Source: Gymnothorax reevesii
Lineage: Eukaryota > Chordata > Actinopteri > Anguilliformes > Muraenidae
Direction of reading: 5' to 3'
Assembly (NCBI GenBank): GCA_029721435.1
Contig: CM056577.1
Location: forward strand, 117,798,219-117,862,218
Length of the DNA stretch: 64,000 nt
Shown: in pieces, positions 10,318-23,072 of the stretch
Layout: the number at the start of each line of letters is the position of its first letter
Numbering within the stretch: position 1 is the stretch's first letter
Notes under the pieces: model-generated
Seen by the model: only the letters and a program-made list of their open reading frames with translations
Databases searched by the model: none
What the model was told of the DNA's origin: nothing
Translations under genes and position numbers: made by a program

Positions 10318-11928
10318 TACAAAACCCAAAACCAGTGAAGTTGGCACGTTGTGTAAATCGTAAATAAAGACAGAATACAATGATTTGCAAATCCTTTTCA
10401 ACCTATATTCAATTGAATACACTGCAAAGACAACTTACTTAATGTTCGAACTGGTAAACCTTGTAATTTTTTGCAAATATTAGCTCATTTGGAATTTTAT
10501 GCCTGCAACATGTTTCAAAAAAGCTGGCGCAAGTGGCAAAAAAGACTGAAAGAGTCGAGGAATGCTCATCAAACACTGATTTGGAACATCCCACAGGTGA
10601 ACAGGCTAATTGGGAACAGGTGGGTGCCATGATTGGGTATAAAAGCAGTTTCCCTGAAATGCTCAGTCATTCACAAACAAGGATGGGGCGAGGATCACCA
10701 CTTAGTGAACACATGCGTGAGCTGATTGTCGAACAGTTTAAAAACAACATTCCTGAAGGAGCTATTGCAAGAAATTTAGGGATTTCTTCATCTACGGTCC
10801 GTAATATCATCAAAAGGTTCAGAGAATCTGGAGAAATCACTGCATGTAAGTGACAAGGCCGAAAACCATCATTGAATGCCCGTGACCTTCGATCCCTCTG
10901 GCGGTACTGCATCAAAAACCGTCATCAGTGTGTAAAGGATATCACCGCATGGGCTCTGGAACACTTCAGAAAACCACTGTCAGTAACTACAGTTCGTTGC
11001 TACAACTGCAAGTGCAAGTTAAAACTCTACAATGCAAAGCGAAAGCCATTCATCAACAGCACCCAGAAACGCCGCCGGCTTCGCTGGGCTCAAGCTCATC
11101 TAAGATTGACTGATGCAAAGTGGTAAAGTGTTCTGTGGTATGACGAGTCCACATTTCAAATTTTTTTTGGAAACTGTGGACATCGTGTCCTCCGGACCAA
11201 AGAGGAAAAGAACCATCCGGACTGTTATAGGCGCAAAGTTCAAAAGCCAGCATCTGTGATGGTATGGGGGTGTATTAGTGCCCAAGGCATGGGCAACTTA
11301 CACTTATGTGAAGGCACCATTAATGCTGAAAGGTACATACAGGTTTTGGAGCAACATATGTTGCCATCCAAGCAACATCTTTTTCATGGACGCCCCTGCT
11401 TATTTCAGCAAGGCAATGCCAAGCCGCATTCTGCACGTGTTACAACAGCATGGCTCCGTAGTAAAAGAGTGCGGGTACTAGACTGGCCTGCCAGTAGTCC
11501 AGACCTGTCTCCCATTGAAAATGAGTGGCGCATTATGAAGCATAAAATATGACAACGGAGACCCCAGACTGTTGAGCAACTTAAGCTGTACATCAAGCAA
11601 GAATGGGAAAGAGTTCCACCTGAAAAGCTTCAAAAATTGGTCCCCTCAGTTCCCAAACGTTTACTGAGTGTCGTTAAAAGGAAAGGTGATGTAACACAGT
11701 GGTAAAAAGGCCCCTGTGCCAACTTTTTTGCAGTGTGTTGCTGCCTTTAAATTCTAAGTTAATGATTATTTGCAAAAAAAAATAAAGTTTCTCAGTTTGA
11801 ACATTAAACATCTTGTCTTTGCAGTGTATTCAATTGAATATAGGTTGAAAAGGATTTGCAAATCATTGTATTCTGTTTTTATCTACGATTTACATAACGT
11901 GCCAACTTCACTGGTTTTAGGTTTTGTA
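10318..11928 (+). mobile_element. Tc1-like element, family C copy 2 (complete ends)
   Basis: A 1611-bp element with both ends intact. TA duplications sit at 10318-10319 and 11927-11928. Inverted terminal repeats of roughly 110 bp begin CAAAACC and include CCAGTGAAGTTGGCACGTT and, further in, ATGATTTGCAAATCC. The whole internal region is one transposase pseudogene, read left to right. This is the best-preserved mobile element in the window. Confidence 0.93.
10683..11705 (+). pseudogene. Tc1 transposase, full-length frame with three stop codons
   Basis: A Tc1 (IS630/mariner superfamily) cut-and-paste transposase of 340 codons in a single frame. It has no indels but three in-frame stops, at 10851-10853 (TGA), 11124-11126 (TAA) and 11550-11552 (TGA). 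Residues about 1-55 form the first HTH (VRNIIKRFRESGEI), followed by the GRKPS linker; the second HTH lies around residues 95-115. The catalytic triad is DD34E: first Asp in WYDEST (11142-11144), third residue Glu in SPIENEW (11517-11519), 35 codons after the second position. That second position (11412-11414) reads GGC, Gly, in QQGNAKPH where QQDNA is expected. VMVWGC, typical of Tc1, is intact. The start follows MGRGSP as in related copies. Confidence 0.92.
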
Positions 11929-13262
11929 GTTCAGCCTTTATCAGCAAGAAGTTTTGAGTGGGTAGGAAACATTAAACTAGATGAAATGCAAAAGACTCAG
12001 TGTCTGTGAGCAGCTTCGGTCCATGGGAATGATGGTATGGAGATTCGATGATGCAGCTGGACTCCGTCAGCACAAAGAAATTAAGAGAGGACTAAATTAA
12101 AGAAACAAATGAGCGCAAAACAAAGATCAATTTAATATTTATGAGATACCAAATTCATTTAGTAACCCTGGTTAAGGAGAATGACTCAAACAAAGGGCGC
12201 GTGCATTCTTACGTCACTTCCGCTTGCAGATGCGGCATCAAAACTGAAGAGTTTAAATCAATCAAGAGTTTGTTATTATCAGCTGAAGTCATCAATCACA
12301 GCACACCTCAATCAAAGTCAATGTCGTACAGTTACGTAAACAGTTTGCCCAGTGAGGCTTAAACCAGGAATGAATTGAAATTGTGTGTTATAGGGCTGAA
12401 AGAATGCCCATATGGGCATCATTAAATGAACCTTCAAAACAGCCTGATGTCAAGTTTGGGTATTTTCATGTCTACCTGACAAGTAAAACAGGCAAGCAAA
12501 GAAGAATCATTGTCATGTATATCGCAGGTGCTACAAAAAAAAATCAAAAAAAAAAAGCTAGATGTCAAGGAAAAATTTGGCGGTATTTACAAGCGCTCAC
12601 CCTAAACCCTTAGCAAGCCCGCAAAATAGAAATAAATGAAAAAAAAAATGGTAATTAAAATTACAGGCGAACCAGAGTGGAAAATTATGGGACTGCACAG
12701 TCAGGCTGAGAGTTGTTCTGACACAAGTGTAAAGCCTATTTTTGCTGTACTATATACTATCATATCACTGTCGTATTTGCATCATAAAATGGCTGACGCA
12801 ATAAGAATGGTGAGTCCTCGGACTTTCAAACAACGTAGTTCCACAACGTAGTATATTTTATGGTATAAAAAAGCAATTTCGATGAGTGGCCCATCCTTGC
12901 AGTGATATTTGCAAAAGGGTTAATCATGTTTCTGATTTTTAACACTGTTCTTATTCATGCTGAACACAGAGTAAGTATAAAGCAATGATATATACCTTTT
13001 ACAAAGTGATCAGATCACATAGTGCTTCTTTCAGACGGGCTCCAGTGTGAGCCTCTGTCGTTCTGTTGGCTGACAGCGGCTAATCTCATATGTCAGGGCT
13101 CTTATGTCTCTTAGGCAGTTCAAAATAGTATCATTTTTTGTCTGACACCATGTTATGGCTATTCTAGTCAACCACCACACAACTTTTAGGCATGGCTAGA
13201 GGTCTAATTTATTCAACATCTTAGAGATCAATTTTGAGATGCACTGCATTCAATGACTCTAG
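11929..13262. other. Non-coding stretch
   Basis: No gene recognised. A CRE-like plus ETS-like site (acgtcacttccgc) lies at about 12211-12223, and A-rich runs at 12534-12556. Short open frames lack start context, splice signals and recognisable motifs. Confidence 0.4.
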
Positions 13263-13942
13263 TAATGGCGGTTCTAGAACCAGGACAAATTAAGACACGA
13301 TTTCTCTCCATATGCGATCGAACAGCGATGAAATCATGGGAGAAATTCAGTACAGAAAAATAATTTACTTATTAATGGGCCAGTGCTTCGCGTTGATTGA
13401 TCAGGTCCACCTTCCAATTAAATATCACTTTTCACTCGCGGTATTGCGTGGCTAGATTTTTTTTTTTTTTAAAAGTGCCACTTAGCAGTTAAATAGGCAG
13501 CGTGCTGCTCAAGCTATTTGTGTGAGAGTCGACAGGTATGCAAATTTGAATAACATTGATTTAAATACAGCAAATACGCGTCCAGATGAATGATTGTCTT
13601 CTTTCTTAATTGGGGAGAACAAGCACCTGGTAACTGTGGAGTGCTCTTGGAGTGAACCTTTTGTTAATCATGAAAATGACTGAGAACGGGTCAGGACTAA
13701 TAACTGTTTAAAACGAATGTTTTGTCACAATTCTCAGTTCTGGTTTTGCCACGGTACTGAATTTAGCCCATGATTTCATCGCTGTTCCATCGCATATGGA
13801 GAGAAATCGTGTCTTCAGTTGCCAATTATGGTAATTGGAAAACGCATCAGTAAAGGAAAACGATTGAGAACTAGCCAGGACTGATTGTCGTAAAGGGACA
13901 TGTTTGCGCCCCCCCCAATTCCCGGTTCTAGAACCACCACTG
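13263..13942. mobile_element. hAT-type non-autonomous element (680 bp)
   Basis: The termini are inverted: TAATGGCGGTTCTAGAACC on the left and GGTTCTAGAACCACCACTG on the right. They are flanked by an 8-bp duplication, gactctag (13255-13262) and gactttag (13943-13950), 7 of 8 identical, as for hAT insertions. The similarity extends inward: 13291-13355, containing ACACGATTTCTCTCCATATG, is repeated inverted at about 13755-13818. The right arm carries about 100 bp more sequence between the terminus and this block than the left. No transposase is encoded. The minus-strand open frame at 13708-13992 overlaps the end and is fortuitous. Confidence 0.8.
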
Positions 13943-16900
13943 GACTTTAGCTGATTTGTTTTAACCGCCACACTCAGTTGCTTGGTTGACAAAGCCCAGA
14001 TGCCCGGATGTTCGTGCCTGCCTAAGGAGGATAAAACAGATATGTGTCCTAAGGCTAATATCTCAAAGATGGTAAAAACTGCTGTTAGGCAGAAAACATT
14101 GTGAAATTATATCCATTCTGTGGTCATACATTTGATGAAAAAGTTTTCATGAATGGATTTAATGAGCTTCGAGCATGCGTAAGCTAACAGTAAGTTTGCT
14201 GGTCAGAATTGGCCTAATACTTTAATTAACTTCAGCAACTTTAAAACGTTAACTAAGAACACAGAGGACTTAGCGATGGTACTTTACTAGTAGGCTACAT
14301 TACGTAAGGGATAATGCCCGACGAGGTGTCCATTATCAGAAATGAATGGACGACGCGGAGGTGTGAACCATCCAACACGAAGCGGAGGACACCCTGCAGC
14401 CAATCAGAATCGAGTATTCACCCAGACCATGGTATAATCTGTACGAATGTGGCACTGACCTATGGGCAGATTTCTGTGATGTGGGTTTTTGTTTGTTTTT
14501 CGGGATGTTTCTATGTTTTTTTTTTTCGCCTTTTGGGCTCATTTGTACCGTGTATTGTCTTTTTCATTTGTTATACAGTATTTTACCTTTGAATTTTGGG
14601 TTCAGTACATGTACCACTCATCTTTAGGAGTTAAAGCAGCTGTTTCAATGTATTGAGGTCAATGGTTAACAGGAGACAGAGCAAGCAATCTGGTTTATAT
14701 TTTCTCCTGCGTCATATGGCAACCAATCATACAATTTTCAGTTAGCTAAAGGTCTTCTGATTATTTTTATGCCAAACTTTAAGTGACTGTGATTAACATT
14801 TTCTATTAAAATAACCTTTATTGAGGTCTCTGCAGGTTGTCCTTCTGGTTTTGCTAGGTAACAACTGTCAGACTACCACGATTGCTCTCTTCCTGTTCCA
14901 AGTGAGCAATTATTAGTGCGCTGGCTAGCTCAATGAGAAAACTGAAGACAATATAAATAAAAAATAAAATGAGTGTTTACTAATTTAACAGTTGTGTGTT
15001 AGTGTTCAGAGTTTGTTAGCATAATGGTTGATGTTCCTTTCTGTGTCCAGATGACTAATTTGCTGCTATTTTGATGGCATGCTAACATAGCCACATTGCT
15101 AATTTTACAGAAAGCGTGGCAACTGAGCATCTATAGAGAGTTAGCGACTCAACTGTGAATTTAGAAATTGTTGCTCTTACAAACGGAATAAGCCTGCCTT
15201 CATGTTTGAGTAACAAAGTGCTTGAGATATCTCAATGCTAGCACATCATGAGAATTGCCATTAAGGCACTAATGGAAATCAGTGGTGCTAACACATAGTG
15301 GGAATTGCCACTTCGCTGCTAACGGAATTTAATATTGCGGCAATATTAACAGTGCCGGCTTGGTTTTGACCAAGCTGGCCAGTGTTGTTTAGCCAAAGGT
15401 AATGAAGGAGATGTGTTGATCATAACAAATTGATGGGTGAATTCAGTTTGGGAGAATAATGCCACCATTCGAATTAATTGTATGTCAGCTAGCTAACGGT
15501 TGCTACCATGCAGATGCTAGTCACGGATCTTTTTTTTTGTTAGAGATTGAATTCCAAATGTGTCAATACCTGTTGACTTTCTTTAAGAATGTAACCGCTG
15601 TCCTTACATAGCCAGCAGACATAACTTTTCCATACTAATTAAGCAGTTTAATCACTAGCTAGCTACTTCTTCAGTCATCGGTATTTTCAGACTTGACAGC
15701 CAAGGCAGAAAAATGTGGATTCCATCTACCGGTCTCACCGTCTAACGGTCTTACGCAAAACCACCTGCTCAACTGGCTGCTGAAAGAACAAAGAGAGCAT
15801 GTAAGGGCAACGCCCACTTAGGGAGACCGGAACGATGAAAAAAATTCATTTTTTAGTTTTGCGCGATCTTGTAAGTAAGGAAAATCTTTGCTTCTATCAA
15901 GGCTGACGGTATTGGTTCTGGTACAATCTGTTTGGTTTACTATTTATGGAAGTGTGACTCAATACCAGAACGCAGTAAGTAAAAATAACAGAGTTTGATT
16001 GTGAATGCAGTCGAGGAGCTCCACAGTGCAGATAATGGCGGGAAAGTAACTGAGATTCGAGCTGATCTTATCTCAAGCTAAAGTTCGACAGGCCGGGTGG
16101 ATATACATACCTCTGACTCCCAGGACACACCGCCAGCACCCCCGAAAGAGATGAATAACGAATTCTCGCTGCTTCTTTTGGATATACGCCGTTAGCCATC
16201 TTGTATGCTCGATGATGTAGCAGTTGAAGGTTTTTTTTTAAATAATTTTCTCAACCATAACTTACATTTATGCAGCAGAAAGATGTGCATTCTCATTAAT
16301 AACAGTGAAAACGGTAAATCATGTGCGTTACAAATGTACATCATTTTAGCTCAGCATTTGATAATGTTCATTCAGTTCAAGATGAGAGGGCAGAGAGGTC
16401 AGATGTTAATCAGCTGATTTAGAGGTATTTGTAAATAGTACTGAGCATTAATCATAGAAATTTTAAATATCCATTTAAATCTGAGGTCATAGATTAGAAT
16501 TTAAAAAGGAAATCTGACGAACACAATTTTTTATCTGCACTTTGTTGTCATTTTATGAGGATTTGTCGTCTATCATGCCTTGAGAGCGGATCAGCACTTG
16601 CATATTCTCATGTATTAAAATATAGTTGTAAATTACATGTTTTCAGCAGTGCTGAGGCATATTGGATGTCAGGTCATTACTTTGTCCTGCAGGATGAAAA
16701 TAATGTTTGCTTCTCATTCTTGCGCAAGCATTCATTCATTTTGGGATGTTTTTATGGTTGTTTTAGCTTTTCTGGAAGCCAGAGAAATATTACGTTTACT
16801 TATCATCTGAAGGCGCTTTTAAATTTCAGACAAGAGCTGCCTTTGAAATGAGAACAAACATTCCTAAATGCATGCTACATTTTACCCCTCTTATTTGCAT

Positions 16901-18165
16901 ACATCAGTGTACTACACTCCCCTGATTTCTTTATTATTTCAACCATTAAGAAAGGCCTGGCATTCTGAAAGTTCCACAGATAGTGAACTATTATTGGTTT
17001 TATGAGAAGTACAGGCCAGCGCCTAATAGCCAGTAAGCATGATCTATTGTACGTGACTGGTCTCTCTTTATTTTGAAAATTCATTTGCTCTGTCCTCCAA
17101 ACCTTCTCCGCTGCCTAGTGCCTGAACCCTTTGAAGATTTTGTAATGCTTCTTTTCTTTTACTTTAATATTATAAGGCAGTGGTCTGGGGCCAAACTCAA
17201 TCACTTTCAAGCACCAGTAAAGATTGTTGCTCAAGTGCAGATCTAATGTTCTATTTTTTCTAATGTTTGTGATTGTCCAGTGTAAATGGTGAAACAGTGA
17301 AGAATGGTGAAGTGTGCAAATGGGATAGCTTTCAGGTAAAACGGGTAGCTGAAATTAAATTGACATACTCCAGAGCCCTATATCCCATCCCCTGGAATAT
17401 CTTGCATTTGAGACAGTCACAGTTGTCATGTCCTGGAATTGACAATTCACGATGTGGTACCAGTGGATTGGAGAGCTTGGCAGTAAAATGACTTCTAGAT
17501 GTATATCAGGCTATATAACTGGGATTACTTAAAGTCATTGCTAGCATTGACCCAGAGGGAAAATATTGCAGAACCAGCATTTCCAGCCAAAAATGCTCTC
17601 AAATGTAATACGCACTGTCCTGACATTAACTGGGATCTTGGCTGAAAATGAATAATGCTTACTCAGTTTGAATTTTGCACAGAAAACCCCAACGGGAGAA
17701 TCATTTGTGGGCCTGTTGGACAGTTCTTGCCCAGGGATAACAAGGTGCCCTCTTTTTTTATAATGGAAACTGTCTGCATCATACATCTTGAGGAAAGTTT
17801 ATTTACAGAAATCTGAAATATCAATCCTAGGTTTCTGTGAGCCCAAAGCCAAATTGGCCTAACTTCAAGTCCATGGTTTTAATACTGCATTTAAGTGGAT
17901 TTTGGAGCCAGAAGTCTTAACAAATCCTACAGAGACCTGAGGTAACTAATATTGCAAAAACATTTTGGTCACCTCGACTTAGGGTCGGAATGTTCCAGTC
18001 TTTCTCATTCCTGGGAAGAAGTGGTCATGTCACAGAGACACTTGGGGGAGCCCCTTGGAATGCAGATAACCTCTCCTTCATCGCTGAATCTCAGCCAATG
18101 TGAACATGGAACACATTCTTAACAAATTCTTATCAAATGGAGGAAGCCAAACTAGCTCTTTTGAT
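13943..18165. other. Long non-coding stretch
   Basis: Apparently single-copy DNA. Two imperfect 50-bp tandem copies lie at about 15238-15287 and 15288-15337 (both contain GAATTGCCA and GCTAAC/GCTAGC). At 16080-16205 a moderately CpG-bearing stretch holds, on the minus strand, an AAGATGGC YY1-like site. No exon with convincing splice sites and no RNA gene is seen. Confidence 0.4.
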
Positions 18166-18445
18166 TCTTAAAAATTTATTTAACCTTTATTTTACCAAGA
18201 ATAAATCCCATTGAGATACATAATCTTTTTTCCAAGGGAGTCCTGGCCAAAACAGCAGCATAAAAGTTTCACACAGAAACCAGCACAGCAATGACAATGA
18301 TTTGGGGAAACATTTGGAACGAATGGTGCCAGGCACAACAAACTCCGCCCCTCGCACATAGTTTCACCGACTTGTACAAAATTCACTAGGGATCTATTCT
18401 GGGTCAGTGGCAATCCCTACACCGAATTTGGGGTGAATCTGGCCA
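18166..18445 (-). repeat. Interspersed retroposon tail (SINE/LINE 3' end), minus strand
   Basis: Read on the minus strand the segment ends with the phrase CTCAATGGGATTTATTCTTGG, then AAATAAAGGTTAAATAAAT. This is preceded by GGCCAGGACTCCCTTGG and, further upstream, by a block containing GGTGAAACTATGTGC and GGGGCGGAGTTTGTTG. I recognise this from memory as a 3' end common in fish non-LTR retroposons, with a TAAA-rich tail. The family name is not certain, and the upstream boundary is approximate. Confidence 0.5.
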
Positions 18446-21400
18446 TTAGTTTTGCCGCTAGAGTGTTAACAATTTAACAAACAAACACACAAACACAGAA
18501 ACAAACTGAACCAAAAACAATACCCCTTACCCTCACCCTGTGGGTGGGGCGGGGTAATAACATGTTCCCTACCAAATTCAGTGAGGGATTAAAAATGTCC
18601 TGCATGCTTAATAGGTCATTCAGTCTGACAAATTGAGAATACCACGTGTTAAACTATAGTCGTATTTACTGCAGTGAATAATCAGTATTACGTTTGGTGT
18701 TATTTGGTGTAGTACCAGCAGCTGTTCAATGCCTTAAGTTCTTGATCAACATTGAGTAATCGACTCGTGATTTGTTTGAAATTATGTATGTGATTTTCTC
18801 TCTATTGGAAACCCTTAAGACAGGAATCGTCACATCCCAGTGCCCACTGACCCAGAATATCAGATTTTTTCCTCTTGCCTCATCTGGGACTCGGGTATGA
18901 TAAAAATCTGGCCCATCAGTAGCTGTAACTGTTCAGTTAATTACCTTGGAGAAGAGAGAACCAGGGCTGGTTTTAGATTCACGGGCCAGATTTAATAACA
19001 GTTATTGTTTTTGCCCTAGCATTTTACATTCCACCAGCTTTGAACCCAGACTGATTTGACTGCAGGAGAACCCGTTTACTGGCCGGTATTATTCCTGGAG
19101 CACTGCTGGAGTCCCAGGGTGAATCCCATTGCCAGCATTGGCTCTGTTCCCTTAGTTTGGCCAGCGGGCTCAGGAACAGGACTCCGGCAGCCAAGTATCT
19201 ACACGCCAGTCAGGTTTCACTTCCTCTGCCCACCGACTGTCTCCTCAGTGTTCAAATTCTCTCCCCTCCTCCACCCTCTTTTTTATTCTCTCCCCTCTGT
19301 GATGTTTCCTCGCTCCCGCCTCCTCCGTTTCAGAAATTCATCTGTTTTTCCTCGCTCTCTTTGTCTCCTCGCTTGGTTCACTTCCACGGAACTCTACCTG
19401 TGGAGTTCTCCTGTTGTACTTGGGCTGCCCAGCAGTCTGCCAAAGCTTGGCGTCTTTGTGTCGGGGATTGTGGGCTGCAATGAAGCGGGACTCGGGCGCG
19501 GCTTTTGACAAAAACACAGTCTACTGCCCACACCGTCCTCACAGTGGGCTCCGCTTCTAAGTTTCTGCCGCGTGCATCCTGTGAGCTTCTCCGAAGTGCA
19601 TTACGGATGCCAGACATTCAGCAGGCAGACAGACAGGAATTTAAGTTTGTGCGCATGAGACTGCGGCTAATCCTGGAGCTGAAGGGCATGAAGGATGTGC
19701 TCGCGCATTCAGAAAAGCGTGCATGGTGGCACTGTTCTTATATTACCAAACAGCGTCATTAAAAATCTTGTCACTCCTTGTAACTCAGCTAGTCTGCATG
19801 TTGACAGAATTCTCTCGCCGTGTCATTTGCTTCTCTCTTTGATCTCATCATTATTATCAGTCTTGCTCCCACAACTTTCAACAAAAGCACAGCTTAAAAA
19901 GTTTCTCCATGTTCTGTCAGAAGAGAATAAAACTGGAGCAACGTTCAGCGAGTCAGAGATTTTTCTGTTTAAAAGGAATGTACACACATAAAGCGGACAC
20001 AGCTAGATCAAATCTGCAGAGTTCAGTACTTTCATTCAGTCCGACAACACTGGCGCTGCCTCTGAGAAAGCAATTGTTTGTAGCCTAGCTTGGAGAATGT
20101 AAGTTCAAATAAGCATCTTTATCTGATTGTAGGGAGCAGAAGTTTTGATTATTTCATTGCGTAATGATCGAAAAACTCCCTATTTTGATGAAAGACTTGC
20201 CGTGAAAACACAGGTGTGCCAGTCACAGTGGGTTTTGTATCTTTAATTAAACATCGCCTTGCTAGCGTAGTTGAGATTGTAATCAGCTAGGCTGTTTTCC
20301 AGACGGGCGCTGATCTTGGGATTGTTTTGTTCAGTGCGTGACCGTGAAAGGGGTGTCTATTATGTTCTGTCTGTGTCATTACTCTCAGTCTGTTATGTTC
20401 GGGCTCTGCCGCCATAACCTGCTGCGTTGATGAAGCTGACTGCTGAATAACAGGGAGAACAAAAACAGTGTCATCACCGTGCAGAATTAGACTGCAAAGT
20501 TTCTTTTCTGATTCTTTCAAGGAGAGGCAGAGAGTTAATGTCCCTGCTGACAATTCCAGCTGAGATCATGAGGAATTCAAAGTTGTGTTTACAACGCTTC
20601 TAGCTGGTCGTAGCCTGTCTGTGGCCAGTAAAACCTGATATCTTGCTGTTAAAAGCTGATGGACCAGTTCAGTTGACATATGGGCCGGTCTGCCAGTGGG
20701 CAGTTGACCGGCTAAGAGTTAAAAACACAATTTAAATCTGCTAGACCTCTTAACCCTAGTCCTGCCAATCGCCGATGCACAGGGTACCCACATTTGTTTC
20801 CCTGTGTGCTAGTTGTCAATATATGATTCCCTGGTCGTCCTCATTAAGCATTAGCCTGGAGGCAGGACTAAAGTTAATGCTGTTTTGGCTGGAGTTTTCA
20901 GCAGGGAAAGTATTGCTGAATGCAGCAATCAACACAATACTGTTCTCACTTGTACAGCTGCTCTGTTGTACTATCGTGCTATACACCGCTATTCTTCCCC
21001 CCCTTGCCTTTTTTATTCACTGTTACCTTTTCTCTTAATCCTTCTTTCCTCTCTTCCTCTCTGTCTCTCCCTCCCTCTATCCCCTCTTTACCCTCTCCCT
21101 CTCGCGCTGAGAAAATTCCACCACACCGTCATCCTCATTAATCTGCAGTCAGCCCAGTGACTGTAGGTGCCACAGCGATATGGGGGTGGGGGTGTCCGCT
21201 GGTGACCTGGTGTTCCCAGCCGGGCGTCTGTAACCGTGAGCCCCACCAGACTCCCCTGTTATCTGTCTCATCCAAGACAAACAGCACAAAACAACTCCAT
21301 CTCTGTTCCCTGTCCATTTTTCTCTGCAGGACTTCTTGTTTTTCCCCCTCTTTTTGTGCTGCATTTACATTTTCACATCGTTGGGCTGACTGTCTTTCCC

Positions 21401-22200
21401 ACAGCGACTTAAAAATGTGCTTTAAACTCCTGTATGACGAGACGGCTTTGCCTCCCTGAATTATCAAGTGAAATATCTCTCTTTTTATTCTCCCTGCTCT
21501 CCTTTTTTTGCTCTATCTCTTTCTTTCTCTCATTTATCTCCCTGGTATTGTGCTTTGTGTTTGTCAGCTTGCGTATTTCGCATTTTCTTCCCGTAATTGA
21601 CGTTTCGACTTTTTAAACTGTTAAGCCATGTTACAGTAAAGGCTTTTTATTCAATTTATGATATCATAATTTTCTCAGTGCCTGGAATTATTACATTTAT
21701 TGGTATATTCTCCTATCCCACACTTCCAAGAGCACCAGCTTTATACTTTTCATGTAAACTTTTTTTTTTTATCCCATGAGCGCCCAACATCTTCTTTTGT
21801 ACGTCTGCATTCATTTATCACTTGATTTTATTTGGATATGATAATAATGGCCGAGTTCTTCTTTTTTGCAGTGGGTTGCCACTCTAAGCTGTTCTCTCGC
21901 CCTGGTGAACCTCGTCATGTGGCCGACTCAAGACAGGCTCCCTTTTTGGAGGCGGTCAGTGGTTTCCTTGCATGAGCTCTGTAGTCCTTTTAGAAGAAGA
22001 ACGCATTCCCGTATCCAGGGGAACAGGAAATGCACGTACCCACAGCCTTCCTTAGCTGAAGTAGCCACTGCTGCCACCCCCTTCCCAGACATACCATCCA
22101 CTGTGGAGGATTTGTGCCGAATTTGAGACGTTGTCTTGTCAGCAGAACACCCACACGAGTACGGATATAGATATTCTAAAGCGGGATGGGAGCAGCTTCC
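18446..22200. other. Non-coding stretch, partly pyrimidine-rich
   Basis: Includes a fragment at about 18958-18990 related to the split repeat at 25895-27350 (AACCAGGGCTGGTTTTAGATT). A more GC-rich block lies at 19050-19720 and pyrimidine-rich DNA at 21000-21600. A 150-codon open frame at 19056-19508 and overlapping frames have low-complexity composition, no splice signals and no recognisable domain, so I do not call a gene. Confidence 0.4.
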
Positions 22201-22229
22201 TTGCTTTTTGCGGTTGCGTGTGTATGTAT

Positions 22230-22243
22230 GGGGGGGGGGGGGG
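22230..22243. repeat. Poly(G) run
   Basis: Fourteen consecutive G residues, liable to length error in sequencing. Confidence 0.9.
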
Positions 22244-22423
22244 CTCTGGGGTTGAATTTATGATGTGGAAAAAACTAAAAACTAGGACTGCTTGTAGATG
22301 TGCAATGGGGGATATGATCTACTGTGGGAGGTTGAAGTGTTTTTCTACCTATTGGGGAGCAGGGTAATTGTTGGTTGTTGGGGTGCGAGTGGAAGGGTGA
22401 GACTCAGCGGCAGGGACTGCCTC

Positions 22424-22424
<1 letters not shown>

Positions 22425-22460
<36 letters not shown>
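22425..22460. repeat. (TG)n microsatellite
   Basis: About 18 uninterrupted TG units, followed by a further degenerate TG-rich stretch. Confidence 0.95.
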
Positions 22461-22462
<2 letters not shown>

Positions 22463-23001
22463 CTGCGTGTGTCTGTTTCCGCGTCTGTGCGTCAGCGTGC
22501 TTTGTTTAAACAAGTTTGAGGGCCTGTTGAGAAATCTTTACAGCAACAGCATTTTATGATTCGTCTGCGCCCTCTCCCTCCTGTAATTCTCTCTCTCACC
22601 TTCACCTCATCACCAGGGGGTCGGGATAATTCGCTTTTATGTCCCGTCTGGGTTTTTTCCTCACTCGGAATCCCCTGCAGCATCAGTTCTCTCGGCCCAT
22701 GGGCCAGGCCAGTGGAACCCACCCGACAGCAGCACTTAAAATGTTTTGCAGTCTGGTAGGAATGTTAATAAAAGCATGCGTGACTGGCTGTTGCTTTCAG
22801 ACACCTGTGAAAATGATTGATATTTTAGAGCTGGAATACAGATTGGGTAATTGGTTGGGATAGACGCGAGGGAAGGGAATGGGGGGTGTGAGAGAGGTAG
22901 ACGAGGAAAATGACTCTGCTGTAATCGAGGTTGCTATCTTCCTGCCTGTGCCAGACAGATGGGTCATGAATACCGTCTAGACGCTGTTCGCCTGAGTGGA
23001 G

Positions 23002-23002
<1 letters not shown>

Positions 23003-23042
<40 letters not shown>

Positions 23043-23072
23043 ACTCTCTCTCTCTCTCACACACACACACAC
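23003..23072. repeat. (CT)n/(CA)n compound microsatellite
   Basis: A (CT) tract of about 18 units, a short break (GTCA), another CT tract, then (CA)n. The serine/leucine-rich peptide readable through it is an artefact of the repeat. Confidence 0.95.

Noticed and set aside
13708..13992. 94-codon minus-strand frame
   Set aside because: Lies across the right arm of the hAT-type non-autonomous element; chance open frame.
19056..19508. 150-codon + strand open frame
   Set aside because: Low-complexity Leu/Pro/Ser composition from pyrimidine-rich DNA, overlapped by equally long frames in other registers, with no splice sites or domain.
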